A stretch of DNA of 64,000 nt, from assembly GCF_028737255.1 (NCBI RefSeq), contig NZ_JAQZAN010000012.1, positions 124,001-188,000 of the forward strand, read 5' to 3'. This document shows positions 1 to 7,347 of the stretch, in pieces. The stretch's first letter is position 1. Every line of letters begins with the position of its first letter. Position numbers and translations under genes: made by a program. The stretch is from Actinomycetospora straminea (GTDB taxonomy: Bacteria; Actinomycetota; Actinomycetes; Mycobacteriales; Pseudonocardiaceae). The notes beneath the pieces were generated by a model that saw only the letters and a program-made list of their open reading frames with translations, did not search any database and had not been told where the DNA came from.

Positions 1-378
1 CAGCGGCATCCCGGCGTAGGCGACGACGGCGAGGTCGCGGACGGCGAGGTTGTCGCGCACCAGGGGGTGGTCGCGGGAGTCCTCGACGACGAGCGGGGTG
101 CCGGTCAGCACGACGTGCTGGCAGAACGAGTGCGACAGGGGGGTGCGCCGGGTGCTGCGGTACGGCTCGGCGAGCCCGGCCGCGCCGGGGAACACCTGCT
201 CGTCGGGCCGCACGAGCGAGACGAGCGCGACGGGCACGTCGAGCCAGCGCCGCACGCGCTCGGCGTACCACTCCATGTCGGGGTCGGGGCGGGGTCCGAG
301 CCCGGCCTCGGCGAGGGCCGCGAGGCGCCCCGGATCGGCGAGGTCGCCGCAGGTGACGACGTCGTCCACCGCGTGCAC
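1..378 (-). CDS. GAF-domain protein, C-terminus beyond window
   Basis: The first 126 codons of a minus-strand gene that runs off the window start. The start is GTG at 378, preceded by a good ribosome site (GGAGGA) about eight bases upstream. The peptide begins VHAVDDVVTCGDLADP and then shows a GAF-type sensor fold: an amphipathic helix (DPDMEWYAERVRRWL), a strand with VALVSLVRPDEQVF, then the SHSFCQHVV and GTPLVVEDSRDHPLV segments typical of the GAF domains that sit in front of PP2C phosphatases, histidine kinases or GGDEF domains. Which output domain follows cannot be seen. It is divergent from the GAF-ANTAR gene at 786, so the two may share a control region. The family is secure; the specific role is unknown. 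Confidence 0.75.
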   Translation of the reverse strand, partial: MHAVDDVVTCGDLADPGRLAALAEAGLGPRPDPDMEWYAERVRRWLDVPVALVSLVRPDEQVFPGAAGLAEPYRSTRRTPLSHSFCQHVVLTGTPLVVEDSRDHPLVRDNLAVRDLAVVAYAGMPL

Positions 379-785
379 CGGCTGTCCTCCGTCCACCGTC
401 GGCGCCCCGTGCCGCCGACCTCCACCACCCCCGGGCCCTCCATCGTCCCCGTCCTGCCCGGTGTTGCACGAGATCCGGTCGGTGCGACCACGGGCACATC
501 CGGCCGGCGGTCGCCCCGCCGCGGGCGGGCGGGGACGGGAGCCGTGTCCCGCGGTGCCGTCCACGGGACCGCCCACTAATATCGCTGCTCCGCGGTCGAC
601 CAGCCGGCCGCTTCGTGGATCGGGGCACCGGCCGTCAGGCCGCGCGTGCCGGGTCCGACCGCCGTGGGGCAGACGCCCCTGCCCGTCGCCGGGTGGGGGC
701 GAACGGTCGCGCGCCGGGGACCCGCGGCACGGCGGCGTGGCGGTGCTGCCCCGACTTCTCGGGGCGAGGAGATGGGGGACACCGC
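379..785. other. 407-bp divergent intergenic region
   Basis: No convincing gene is seen; long ORFs here are frame shadows. It contains one of the few AT-rich patches of the area, a TAATAT hexamer at 577-582 that could be a -10 element for the downstream GAF-ANTAR gene. A small hairpin (CCCCGA, loop CTTC, TCGGGG) at 749-764 lies just before that gene's ribosome site. ANTAR proteins bind hairpins in RNA leaders, but the loop here is four bases rather than the usual six, so a link is only a guess. Confidence 0.4.
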
Positions 786-1574
786 GTGCAGCCGGGCCAG
801 GCGGAGCAGCTCGTCGTCGAACTGCGCAGGGCAGCGCAGACCCTGCTCGGGCGGCGGAGCATCCGCGATCTCCAACGGACGCTCTCCGAGATCGTCGCGG
901 CCGCCGTGGAGACGGTGCCCGGGGCGAGCGCCGGCGGGATCTCGGTGAGCGAGGACGGCATCGTCGACTCGCGCAACCCGACGAGCCGCGGGATCTCCGA
1001 GCTCGACCGGCTCCAGGGCGAGCTGCAGGAGGGCCCCTGCATCACCGCCCTCGAGAGCCCGGCCGAGGACGGCATCGTCATGGCCGACGACCTCGGCGGT
1101 GCCGACGCGGAGCGCTGGCCCCGCTTCGCCCCGGCGGCGGTCGCCGCGGGCTACCGGTCGATGCTCTCCACCCAGCTCGCCACGACCGGCCCGATGCGCG
1201 CCGCGCTCAACCTCTACGCGACCGAGCCCCACGTCTTCGACCCCGACGCGCGCCTGACCGCGGGGCTGTTCGCCGTGCAGGCGGCCATGCTCCTGTACGG
1301 CAGCGAGCAGGCCGTCCACCTGACGCGTGCGGTCGACAGCCGCGACGTGATCGGTCAGGCCAAGGGCATCCTCATGGAGCGGTTCGGCGTCGACGAGACC
1401 GAGGCGTTCCAGATGTTGGTCGAGTCGTCGCAGAGCACGAACCTCAAGCTCGTCGACGTGGCCCGCTGGCTCGTGGCGGAGGCGGGGCGGCGCCGGGGCC
1501 GGCGGGCGTCCGGCGACGGCGGCCGCGTCGAGGTCCCGTCCGACGGGCTGGTCCCGCCCGACGCGTCGGTGTAG
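786..1574 (+). CDS. GAF-ANTAR antitermination regulator
   Basis: A 262-residue soluble regulator. An N-terminal GAF sensor domain (roughly residues 20-165) is followed by a C-terminal ANTAR RNA-binding domain (about 182-240) with the diagnostic segment IGQAKGILMERF then DETEAFQML. ANTAR proteins bind paired hairpins in nascent RNA and prevent termination; the GAF domain supplies the signal input, ligand unknown. The start chosen is GTG 786, with GGGGGA six bases upstream; the reading frame is open further upstream but without domain content. It lies upstream of and in the same direction as the exporter at 1658, separated by an inverted-repeat region, so co-regulation is possible but not shown. 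The C-terminal 25 residues are an Arg/Gly-rich tail. Identification is secure from the ANTAR signature. Confidence 0.85.
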   Translation: MQPGQAEQLVVELRRAAQTLLGRRSIRDLQRTLSEIVAAAVETVPGASAGGISVSEDGIVDSRNPTSRGISELDRLQGELQEGPCITALESPAEDGIVMADDLGGADAERWPRFAPAAVAAGYRSMLSTQLATTGPMRAALNLYATEPHVFDPDARLTAGLFAVQAAMLLYGSEQAVHLTRAVDSRDVIGQAKGILMERFGVDETEAFQMLVESSQSTNLKLVDVARWLVAEAGRRRGRRASGDGGRVEVPSDGLVPPDASV

Positions 1575-1615
1575 GTACGAGAACCGTACCAAAAGGTTGT
1601 TCGACAGGATCGAAC
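1574..1615 (+). promoter_or_regulatory. Two inverted repeats before MFS exporter
   Basis: Two perfect 6-5-6 inverted repeats lie side by side: GGTACG-AGAAC-CGTACC at 1574-1590 and GTTCGA-CAGGA-TCGAAC at 1599-1615. A TAGCGT hexamer at 1621-1626 could be the -10 element of the exporter starting at 1658. The layout fits a repressor operator overlapping the promoter. No TetR gene is adjacent; the nearest regulators are the GAF-ANTAR gene upstream and the MarR gene at 3493-3978. Confidence 0.55.
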
Positions 1616-1657
1616 ACTGCTAGCGTCCTCGGCGTCGACCACCCGAGGAGGCCGGAG

Positions 1658-3193
1658 ATGACGTCCACCGCGACGACCGAGCGCCGCGCATGGATCGGGC
1701 TCGCCGTCCTGGCGCTGCCGACGCTGCTGCTCTCGCTCGACATGAGCGTGCTCTACCTGGCGCTGCCGGCGCTGGCCGCCGACCTCGGCCTCGGACCGAC
1801 GGCCCAGCTCTGGGCGATGGACGTCTACGGCTTCATGATCGCCGGCTTCCTCGTCACCATGGGCACGCTCGGCGACCGCATCGGGCGCCGCCGGCTGCTG
1901 CTCATCGGCGCGGCGGCGTTCGGGGTGGCGTCGGTGGCCGCGGCGTTCTCGAGCGGGCCGGCGATGCTCATCGCCACCCGCGCGCTGCTCGGCGTCGCCG
2001 GCGCGACGCTCATGCCCTCGACCCTCGGGCTGATCCGCACCATGTTCCCCGACCCGCGCGCCCGCGGGACCGCGATCTCGATCTGGATGAGCTGCTTCAT
2101 GGGCGGCATGACGGTCGGGCCCCTGGTCGGCGGGGTGCTGCTCGAGACGTTCTGGTGGGGCGCGGCCTTCCTCATCGGCGTGCCGGTGATGGTCCTGCTG
2201 CTCGTGCTCGGCCCGGTGCTGCTGCCCGAGTCGCGCGACACCGCCGCCGGCCGGCTCGACCTCGCGAGCGTCGCGCTCTCGCTCGCCGCCGTCCTGTCCG
2301 TCGTGCACGGGCTCAAGTCGCTCGCCGCCGACGGCCCCGGGCCCGGCGCCCTGGTCGCGCTCGCGGTCGGCCTCGGCGTCGGCGCGCTGTTCGTCCGCCG
2401 CCAGCTCCGGCTCGCCGACCCCCTGCTCGACCTGCGCCTGTTCCGCGCCCGTGCCCCGGCCGGCGCGCTCGGCATCAACCTCGGCGGCGGCGTCGTCATG
2501 GCGGGCACGTTCCTGCTGCTCACGCTGTGGCTGCAGCTCGTCGAGGGGCTGTCGGTGCTGACCGTGGGCCTGGTGCTCGCGCCGCTGCAGGCCGCGATGG
2601 TGGTGTCCTCGCTGCTCGCGCCGCGCCTGGCCACCCGCTTCCGCCCGGCCCGGGTGATCGCCGCGGGCCTGCTCGCCGGGGCCGTCGGCCTCGCGGTCGT
2701 GGGGCTGCTCGGCGGCGGGACGGTCGTGCTGCTCGCGGGCTTCCTGCTCGCGTCGGTGGGCATCGCGCTGCCGACGGCGCTCGGCACCGACCTGCTCGTC
2801 GGCTCGGTGCCCGAGGAGAAGGCCGGCTCGGCGGGCGCGCTGTCGGAGACCAGCGGCGAGCTCGGGATCGCGCTCGGCGTCGCGACGCTGGGCAGCCTCG
2901 CGACCGCGGTCTACCGGGACACGCTCGTCGTCCCGGCCGGCACGCCCGCCCCACTCGCCGAGGCCGCCCGGACCGGGATCACGGAGGCGGTCGCCGCGGG
3001 GCCGACCCGCGAGCTCGCCGACGCCGTCGGTGCCGCGTTCACCACCGGGCTCGGCACGGCCGCCGTGGTCGGGGCCGTGGTCTTCGCCGGCCTGGCCGGG
3101 CTCGCGGCGGCGGCCTTCCGGCGGGTGCCGACGACGGCGCCGGCCGCGCCCGTCGAGGAGGAGTGCCCGACCCCCGTGCCGAGCGCGGCCTGA
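1658..3193 (+). CDS. DHA2-family MFS multidrug exporter
   Basis: A 511-residue integral membrane protein with about 14 hydrophobic segments, the size and layout of the DHA2 (EmrB/QacA/LfrA) proton-coupled drug efflux family. The family's motif A region is seen as GTLGDRIGRRRLLLIG after the second helix, and the motif C-like GPLVGG in helix 5. The start is ATG 1658 behind GAGGAGGCCGGAG; the open frame upstream to base 50 has no domain content. It acts in the cytoplasmic membrane; substrate unknown. Twin inverted repeats upstream suggest repression by a small-molecule-responsive regulator. A small membrane gene follows, and a MarR regulator lies beyond it in the opposite direction; either may be functionally linked. 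Confidence 0.85.
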   Translation: MTSTATTERRAWIGLAVLALPTLLLSLDMSVLYLALPALAADLGLGPTAQLWAMDVYGFMIAGFLVTMGTLGDRIGRRRLLLIGAAAFGVASVAAAFSSGPAMLIATRALLGVAGATLMPSTLGLIRTMFPDPRARGTAISIWMSCFMGGMTVGPLVGGVLLETFWWGAAFLIGVPVMVLLLVLGPVLLPESRDTAAGRLDLASVALSLAAVLSVVHGLKSLAADGPGPGALVALAVGLGVGALFVRRQLRLADPLLDLRLFRARAPAGALGINLGGGVVMAGTFLLLTLWLQLVEGLSVLTVGLVLAPLQAAMVVSSLLAPRLATRFRPARVIAAGLLAGAVGLAVVGLLGGGTVVLLAGFLLASVGIALPTALGTDLLVGSVPEEKAGSAGALSETSGELGIALGVATLGSLATAVYRDTLVVPAGTPAPLAEAARTGITEAVAAGPTRELADAVGAAFTTGLGTAAVVGAVVFAGLAGLAAAAFRRVPTTAPAAPVEEECPTPVPSAA

Positions 3194-3231
3194 GCGGGGT
3201 GCGGTCGGGCTCGCCGCGTACCGTGCCCGGC

Positions 3232-3486
3232 ATGCCGGGCTTCTCGTGGCCGCCGCGCGACACCGACCGCAACCGCTTCCTGTGCCGCGTGCAGGTCGTG
3301 GTCTACGCGCTCGTCACCGCGTACTTCGGGTTGTTCGCCCTCGTCAGCGGCGCGCTCGTGCCGTGGGCGATCTTCACCGTCGCCCTCGCCGCCACCCTCG
3401 TGGTCGGCGTGGCGCTGCTGCTCATGCGCGCGCAGCGCCGGGCGACGGCGGACCGCGCCGGGCCACCCGTGCCGCTCGAGCGCTGA
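3232..3486 (+). CDS. Small two-helix membrane protein
   Basis: An 84-residue hypothetical protein. After a polar N-terminus (MPGFSWPPRDTDRNRF) there are two strongly hydrophobic stretches (about residues 20-42 and 47-66), then a basic, polar tail. Such small two-helix proteins are common and unassigned in actinobacteria. The ATG at 3232 sits seven bases after a TACCGT hexamer (3219-3224) and has no clear ribosome site, which fits a leaderless transcript starting at the ATG. The stop codon lies in a 14-bp palindrome shared with the stop of the convergent MarR gene. I do not recognise a named family. Confidence 0.6.
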   Translation: MPGFSWPPRDTDRNRFLCRVQVVVYALVTAYFGLFALVSGALVPWAIFTVALAATLVVGVALLLMRAQRRATADRAGPPVPLER

Positions 3487-3496
3487 GGGCCCTCAG
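3483..3496. terminator. Palindrome covering two convergent stop codons
   Basis: CTGAGGGCCCTCAG is a perfect 14-bp palindrome holding the stop codon of the small membrane gene (plus) and of the MarR gene (minus). With no loop and no T-tract it is a weak terminator candidate at best. Confidence 0.3.
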
Positions 3497-3978
3497 GCCG
3501 TCGGCCCCGTCGCCACCGTCTCCCACCGCCGGGAGAGGGCGTCGAGGTGGCCGAGGAGGTCGGCGAGGCTGGCGTGCTCGGCCATCAGCTCGTCCTCCAG
3601 CGCGGTCACCCGCACCCGCAGGCGACCCAGCGCCGCACGCCCGTCGTCGGTGAGCCCGAGCAGCTTGCGCCGCCCGTCGGCCGGGGCCTGGGTGCGCTCG
3701 ATGAGCCCGCGGTCCTCGAGGCGCCGGCAGACGTCGGCCATGGTCGAGCGGTCGAGCGCGACCGTGTGGGCCAGCGAGCCCTGGTCGAGCTTCGGGTGCG
3801 CCTCGACCGTGACGAGCACGGCGTACTGCGGCCCGGTGAGCACGGGATCGACCCGGCGCGCCCAGGCCGCCGTGTACGCCTGGTGGAGGCGCCGGGCCAG
3901 GTAGCCGGGTGCTTGTCGAATGACGGCCGGGGTGGTGGGGCCACCCTCCGCGTCCGCCGCGTCCCCCTCGCGTGACAT
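3493..3978 (-). CDS. MarR-family transcriptional regulator
   Basis: A 161-residue winged-helix regulator. The core reads YLARRLHQAYTAAWARR (dimerisation helix), then LTGPQYAVLVTVEAHP, DQGSLAHTVALDRSTM as recognition helix region, RLEDRGLIER, and a wing APADGRRKLLGLTDDG: the standard MarR layout. MarR proteins usually repress a nearby gene and release DNA on binding an aromatic or lipophilic ligand. I chose the start at MSREGDAAD (ATG 3978); the frame runs 17 codons further but would cross the probable operator. Directly repeated GTGA(T)ACACAAC sites lie just upstream, between this gene and the divergent gene at 4126. The likely targets are itself, the divergent isomerase-like gene and perhaps the exporter at 1658. 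Confidence 0.85.
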   Translation of the reverse strand: MSREGDAADAEGGPTTPAVIRQAPGYLARRLHQAYTAAWARRVDPVLTGPQYAVLVTVEAHPKLDQGSLAHTVALDRSTMADVCRRLEDRGLIERTQAPADGRRKLLGLTDDGRAALGRLRVRVTALEDELMAEHASLADLLGHLDALSRRWETVATGPTA

Positions 3979-3987
3979 GTGCCTACT

Positions 3988-4012
3988 GTGACACAACTCA
4001 GTGATACACAAC
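3988..4012. promoter_or_regulatory. Direct repeat, probable MarR operator
   Basis: GTGACACAAC at 3988-3997 and GTGATACACAAC at 4001-4012 form a near-direct repeat in an AT-richer patch immediately upstream of the MarR start codon and within the divergent region shared with the gene at 4126. The position suits autoregulation. Inference from placement only. Confidence 0.45.
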
Positions 4013-4125
4013 GCATTACCGCGGGTCACATCGGGACGAACGGTCGTGTGACGCGGTCACCGGGGCGGGCGGTCGGTTTCGCGGGCGGATCCGTGCCCGG
4101 GCGGCGGGGGTGGGAGGGTCGGGGC

Positions 4126-4797
4126 GTGGACGAGATCGCGGAGTGGAGCCGGGCCCAGCAGCGCGTCGTCGCCCTGGTCGCCGACCTGGATCCCGAGCGG
4201 GCGGCGACGACCGTGCCCGCCTGCCCGGACTGGACGGTGCGCGACCTGCTCTCGCACATGGTCGGCCTCGGCGCCGACGTCCTCGCCGGCGACGAGCCCG
4301 ACGACCACAACGAGGAGTGGACCGCCCGCCAGGTCGACGCCCGCCGCAGCCGCGACGTGCGCGCGCTCGTGGCCGAGTGGGAGGTCGTCGCCGGCCCGCT
4401 GCAGGCGTGGATGGCCGAGCACGGCACGCGCCCGCTCGGGGACGTCACGATCCACGAGCAGGACCTGCGCGGGGCGCTGGGGGAGCCCGGCGCCCGCGAC
4501 ACCCCCGCGATCGCCGTGCTGCGCGACCGGTTCGTCGACCGCTTCGCCGCTCGGCTCGACCCCGCGCTGCCGCCGATCGCGCTGGTCGGGGAGCAGTGGT
4601 CGTGGTGCTCGGCGGGGGAGACATCCGGGGCCGCGGTGGAGGTGCGGGCCCCCGACTTCGACCTGGCCCGCGCGCTGGTGACCCGCCGGTCGGCGGCGCA
4701 GCTGCGGTCGTGGACCACGCGCGGGGACGTCGAGCCCTACCTCGACGCGTTCGCGCTGCTCGGGGCGCTGCCGGAGCAGGACCTCACCGACGGGTAG
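4126..4797 (+). CDS. Mycothiol-dependent maleylpyruvate isomerase-like protein
   Basis: A 223-residue protein of the DinB/MDMPI fold. Helix 1 begins IAEWSRAQQRVVALV; the segment VPACPDWTVRDLLSHMVGLG carries the family's first metal-ligand histidine. IHEQDLRGALG in the middle supplies the Glu and paired residues typical of these metal-binding four-helix bundles. The ALxGR/RALVTRRSAAQLR segment near the C-terminus is also characteristic. Family members use mycothiol as a cofactor for isomerisation or detoxification, but most are uncharacterised. The start is GTG 4126; the open frame upstream overlaps the MarR operator. It is convergent with the FHA gene, only five bases apart. A detoxification role under the neighbouring MarR is an inference. 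Confidence 0.7.
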   Translation: MDEIAEWSRAQQRVVALVADLDPERAATTVPACPDWTVRDLLSHMVGLGADVLAGDEPDDHNEEWTARQVDARRSRDVRALVAEWEVVAGPLQAWMAEHGTRPLGDVTIHEQDLRGALGEPGARDTPAIAVLRDRFVDRFAARLDPALPPIALVGEQWSWCSAGETSGAAVEVRAPDFDLARALVTRRSAAQLRSWTTRGDVEPYLDAFALLGALPEQDLTDG

Positions 4798-4802
4798 GGC
4801 TC

Positions 4803-5648
4803 TCAGCGCGCGGGCGGCGCCTGGCTGGGGAAGAGCAGGCGCACGTCGTCGAGGGTGACCAGGCGCAGGTGGATCGCCTGCTCGACGACGGCGATCCGCC
4901 ACCCGCGGGTCTTGTCGTTGAGCCGCACCCCGCGCAGCCAGCGCTGGGCGTGGCGGAAGGCCTCGCTCTGGGTCTTCGGGCTCGGCGCGGGCCGGCCCTC
5001 GGCGCGGTGCCAGTCGGCGATCTGCTCGGCGTCGCCGTGGACGTCGCGCGGGGCGCTGCTGCTCGGGCCGGCCGTCGCCGCGGCGATGAGGGTGGGCCCA
5101 CAGGCGGCGACGAGCACCGACCACCACGTCTCCGCCGTCGGCAGCGAGGTGTCGATGGTGCGCCCGCCGGCGAGGCCGCCGCTGGTGGTGGGCCCGGCGC
5201 CCGCGACGGGCGCGAACCGCAGCAGCGCCAGCGTCAGCTCCTGGCCGTCGGGCAGCCACAGGCCCAGCGAGGAGCGGTCGTCGCGCACGAGCAGGCCGTT
5301 GCCGGCCCGGATGCGGTCCTTGCCGGCGATGCCGGGCACGAACAGCGTCAGCAGCCCACCGTGCCGCTGCCGGTTGATGATCAGGTAGGCGTCGTCGCGG
5401 ACCTCGATCTCGGCCGCGAGGCGGGACACCCGGTCGTCGGGGACGACGACGTGGCGCGGCGCCCCGGCCGCGCGGCTCGGGCCGTGCCCGGAGTCGCCGC
5501 GCCCGATGGTGATGCGCTCGCCCCACGGGACCGACTGCGTCGTCTCCGTGCGGACGTCGAGCACCGCGAGGCCGCCGACGGGCAGCCGCGGCGGGCCCGG
5601 GGCACGCGGCGGGCCGGACCGGGACGGGCGGGCGGCGGGTCGTGTCAC
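4803..5648 (-). CDS. FHA-domain protein, last gene of envelope block
   Basis: A 281-residue protein. An FHA-like phosphothreonine-reading domain is seen at about residues 40-110: ERITIGRGDSGHG, a following R, then VVVPDDRVSRLAAEIEVRDDAYLI. The SRxHAxI core is degenerate (SRLAAEI, no His), so phosphopeptide binding is uncertain. The C-terminal part (about 200-280) has a helical DNA-binding-like look (QSEAFRHAQRWLRGVRLNDKTRGWRI then VVEQAIHLRLVTLDDVRLLF) but I cannot name it. The start is GTG 5648 with GGGAGGTGGC upstream. It lies 31 bases downstream of a DUF3662 gene. In FhaA-type proteins DUF3662 and FHA are in one chain, so the pair may act together in Ser/Thr-kinase signalling at the envelope. 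Confidence 0.6.
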   Translation of the reverse strand: MTRPAARPSRSGPPRAPGPPRLPVGGLAVLDVRTETTQSVPWGERITIGRGDSGHGPSRAAGAPRHVVVPDDRVSRLAAEIEVRDDAYLIINRQRHGGLLTLFVPGIAGKDRIRAGNGLLVRDDRSSLGLWLPDGQELTLALLRFAPVAGAGPTTSGGLAGGRTIDTSLPTAETWWSVLVAACGPTLIAAATAGPSSSAPRDVHGDAEQIADWHRAEGRPAPSPKTQSEAFRHAQRWLRGVRLNDKTRGWRIAVVEQAIHLRLVTLDDVRLLFPSQAPPAR

Positions 5649-5679
5649 GCCACCTCCCGGTCAGCCGGAGTGGGGGCGC

Positions 5680-6738
5680 TCAGCGCTCCCCGCCACGGCG
5701 GGGATCCGCCGGTCGACGCCAGGGTACGCCGGGCCTCCCGGCACCTCGCGCGGTCGCCACCACCCGTTCGACGATCGTCGCCCCGGCCCGCGGCGTGACC
5801 CGCGCGCCGGGCCGTCCGCCGAGGCGCGCGGTGTCGGCCGTGGCGACGCCCCCCGGTCGCCGGAGGACGACCGTCGTGGCCGGTCCGCGCGCCGCGCCTC
5901 GTCCCCGGGACCCCCCGACGGAGTCCCGGGAATCCCCGGCCGGCCCCCGCGCCGGAACCGGCCGAGGTGGTGGCGGCAGGAGGGCCCGCCCGGGCCGGCC
6001 GGCTGCCCCCGGCACGGCCGGGCCGGACCCGGGCGGGGCTGGGGGCGCCGCGTCCCCGGCAGGTGTCGCGGGGGCGGCGGGCGACGCGACCGACGAGGGG
6101 GTCGGCTCGGTCGCGGAGGCCGTCGCGGCCGGGGACGCGGCGGGTCGGGAGAAGGCGGCGGTGACGACGACCCGCCCGACGGGCACGTCGGTGCCCGCGA
6201 GCAGGTGCAGGAACGTGCGCTCGGCCATCCGGCGCGCCTCGGTGCTGCGCGCGTGCTCGAGGTAGCCGCTGAGCAGCTCGTCGGCCAGCACCTCGAGCGG
6301 CCAGCGGGCGGCGACGTCGGCGAGGTCGTCGGGGTGGAGCTCGACCCACAGGTGGGGAGCGGTCACCCGCTGCCCGCGCGGGGTCCACACCAGCGCGTCC
6401 TCGGAGGCGAGGCGCCGGGCGGCGGCGCGGACGATCCCGTCGCCCTGCACCCACGGGCGCCCGAGCAGGCCACGCAGCGCCCGGCGCACGCGCTCGCCGC
6501 CCGAGGGCGGGGACAGGTCGGCGGTGGGCAGGGCGTCGGCGACGGGGGAGCTCCCCTCGGTGGCCCGCGGCGGGCGTCCGCCCCAGGACACGAGCAGCCA
6601 GGCACCGCCGGCGACGGCGACGACGAGCACCACGACGAGCAGCGCGGTGAGGAAGGACCCGGACGCGAGCCAGGTGAGCAGCAGCAGGGCGAGCGCACCG
6701 CCCCCGGCCAGGCGGGGGACGGTCAGCGGGCCCTTCAC
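5680..6738 (-). CDS. Membrane-anchored DUF3662 (FhaA N-terminal-like) protein
   Basis: A 352-residue protein. Two hydrophobic helices lie at the N-terminus (about residues 8-25 and 30-50). A domain at about 85-200 matches the FhaA N-terminal DUF3662 pattern: GLLGRPWVQGDGIVRAAARRL, then TAPHLWVELHPDDLADV, then LADELLSGYLEHAR and VGRVVVTAAF. The remainder is a long low-complexity Pro/Ala/Gly/Arg tail without any FHA fold, unlike canonical FhaA. The start GTG 6738 overlaps the stop of the CvpA-like gene by four bases (GTGA), with GGGAG upstream. The next gene encodes an FHA domain. Assignment of DUF3662 is by eye and moderately confident. Confidence 0.6.
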   Translation of the reverse strand: MKGPLTVPRLAGGGALALLLLTWLASGSFLTALLVVVLVVAVAGGAWLLVSWGGRPPRATEGSSPVADALPTADLSPPSGGERVRRALRGLLGRPWVQGDGIVRAAARRLASEDALVWTPRGQRVTAPHLWVELHPDDLADVAARWPLEVLADELLSGYLEHARSTEARRMAERTFLHLLAGTDVPVGRVVVTAAFSRPAASPAATASATEPTPSSVASPAAPATPAGDAAPPAPPGSGPAVPGAAGRPGRALLPPPPRPVPARGPAGDSRDSVGGSRGRGAARGPATTVVLRRPGGVATADTARLGGRPGARVTPRAGATIVERVVATARGAGRPGVPWRRPADPRRGGER

Positions 6739-7253
6739 CGCGCGCTCCCGTCGGCGAGCGTCGGCGCCTCGGCCGGCAGCAGGGCCAGCGGGTCGGGCAG
6801 GCGCTCGGCGGCGGCGCCCAGCACGGAGCTGTCGCGCGCGGCGTCGCCCAGGCCCTCGGGACCGATCGCCCCGACGACGCCCGCGGCCACGACCAGCACC
6901 ACCAGCGCCAGCGCTCCGTGGGCGGCGACGCCGAGGACGCGGTCGGGGAGGCCGGGGCGCCGGCGACCGAGGCCGTGACCGCTGCGCCGGGCCACGATCT
7001 CGCCGAGGCGACGCCCCAGCCCCCACCCGACGAGCGCGCCGACCAGCGCGGCGCCGAGCAGCACGGCGCCCCGGGAGATGCCGTCGTCGCTCGTGAGGAG
7101 CAGCGGCACCAGCCAGCGGGCCAGAGCGCCGGCCACCAGCACGCCGGCGACGGCGCCCGCCGCGCGGAGCACCAGCCCGGTCCCGCCCCGGCGCCAGCCG
7201 CGCAGCGCCGCGAGCGCGACGACCGCGAGCACCACCACGTCGACGACGGTCAC
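6735..7253 (-). CDS. CvpA-family membrane protein
   Basis: A 172-residue membrane protein with four hydrophobic helices. It starts VTVVDVVVLAVVALAALRGWRRG, the conserved CvpA opening (D-x3-L-x6-GxxRG), followed by AAGAVAGVLVAGALARWLVPLL and a second hairpin of helices. Actinobacterial CvpA-like proteins are often annotated as colicin V production or MarP-like protease anchors; here no protease domain follows. The start GTG 7253 has a strong ribosome site (GGAGGTGCC). It overlaps the downstream DUF3662 gene by four bases, so the two are co-translated. The upstream gap of 94 bases from the LanC-like gene contains a TTGACT that could be a -35 element (minus strand, 7304-7309), so the three-gene set may have its own promoter. 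Confidence 0.7.
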   Translation of the reverse strand: MTVVDVVVLAVVALAALRGWRRGGTGLVLRAAGAVAGVLVAGALARWLVPLLLTSDDGISRGAVLLGAALVGALVGWGLGRRLGEIVARRSGHGLGRRRPGLPDRVLGVAAHGALALVVLVVAAGVVGAIGPEGLGDAARDSSVLGAAAERLPDPLALLPAEAPTLADGSAR

Positions 7254-7347
7254 GGCACCTCCTCGGCCCACCCGCGCCGGCCACACGCCGGCGCGTGACA
7301 CCGAGTCAACGCCCGCCGTCGCGGGGCGGACGGCGGACGATCGGGAA

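Noticed and set aside
1599-1615. LexA/SOS box before the exporter
   Set aside because: It has GTTCGA first and TCGAAC second, the reverse of TCGAAC-N4-GTTCGA, and a 5-base centre.
50-1657. N-terminal extension of the MFS exporter frame
   Set aside because: No domain content; it overlaps the GAF and ANTAR genes; ATG 1658 has a good ribosome site.
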